The notes under the pieces were generated by a model, which was not told the origin of the DNA, ran no database searches, and worked only from the letters and a program-made list of their open reading frames with translations. From NCBI GenBank assembly GCA_016936215.1, contig JAFGPL010000175.1, positions 1-32,371 on the forward strand: DNA of 32,371 nucleotides. Reading direction: 5' to 3'. Position 1 is the stretch's first letter; each line of letters begins with the position of its first letter. The position numbers and the translations under genes were made by a program. This document shows positions 32,292 through 32,371 of this stretch, piece after piece. The DNA comes from Bacteroidales bacterium (GTDB taxonomy: Bacteria > Bacteroidota > Bacteroidia > Bacteroidales > UBA10428).

Positions 32292-32371
32292 TTAAAACTG
32301 GAAATAGAGAAAATCAACCGATTCCCATTTTCCGAGAATAACTATTGACAGTAAAGTTATAATTAATAAAG
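32292..32371 (-). CDS. C-terminus of probable MBOAT O-acyltransferase (partial, AlgI-like)
   Basis: Open minus-strand frame running off the right edge: only the last 25 codons are present, ending LGKWESVDFLYFQF then TAA. The hydrophobic stretch TLLSIVIL followed by a C-terminal F-x-YFQF is the usual ending of bacterial MBOAT proteins (AlgI/PatA type), and the next gene is an AlgJ-like SGNH protein, the normal partner. MBOAT proteins carry acetyl groups across the inner membrane. The call depends on this short tail and context. Confidence 0.6.
   Translation of the reverse strand, partial: LLIITLLSIVILGKWESVDFLYFQF

Overview
The window looks like part of a surface-polysaccharide locus from a member of the Bacteroidota. 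Support for that: the large secreted protein at the left end finishes in a type IX secretion (T9SS) type A sorting domain. Start codons have no recognisable Shine-Dalgarno sequences. The only promoter-like element I could place is a TAnnTTTG -7 box. Several intergenic gaps hold the short palindromic repeats common in environmental Bacteroidota genomes. I see no rRNA, tRNA or CRISPR array.

Layout. 1-1105 holds no convincing gene but has an 11-bp tandem array and a decayed palindromic repeat. 1106-4447 (minus) is a 1113-residue beta-helix/cadherin-like T9SS substrate. 4720-5550 is the only plus-strand gene, a fucosyltransferase-like enzyme divergent from it. From 5924 to the right edge every gene is on the minus strand and tightly packed, so the locus is read from right to left.

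In reading order: the C-terminus of a probable MBOAT O-acyltransferase and an AlgJ-like SGNH protein (O-acetylation). Then a nucleotide-sugar cassette: rfbF, an NAD-dependent epimerase, an RmlC-like epimerase, a SAF-domain oxidoreductase, a zinc-finger C-methyltransferase and a DUF2172/DUF4910 aminopeptidase-like protein. Then a Wzy/WaaL-like membrane protein, a Wzx-like flippase, an RmlD-like reductase, two GT2 and two GT4 glycosyltransferases. Then a CapK-like adenylate-forming enzyme, a heparinase II/III-family protein, a fold-III PLP decarboxylase, a FemAB/GNAT-like transferase, an AlgD-like GDP-mannose 6-dehydrogenase, another GT4 and a Glu/Leu/Phe/Val-type amino-acid dehydrogenase.

Working model (inference): a Wzx/Wzy-dependent glycan containing a uronic acid from GDP-mannose, an O-acetyl group, a possibly C-methyl-branched deoxysugar built on CDP-glucose, and possibly an amino-acid or amine substituent made and attached by the dehydrogenase, decarboxylase, CapK and FemAB proteins. 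I see no initiating phosphoglycosyltransferase, no Wza/Wzc export proteins and no canonical CDP-glucose 4,6-dehydratase, so the locus must continue outside the window. Base composition is mosaic. The block from about 16.37 to 19.52 kb and the 5' two-thirds of the adhesin gene are clearly more AT-rich than their surroundings, with boundaries inside genes, which suggests recombinational exchange.
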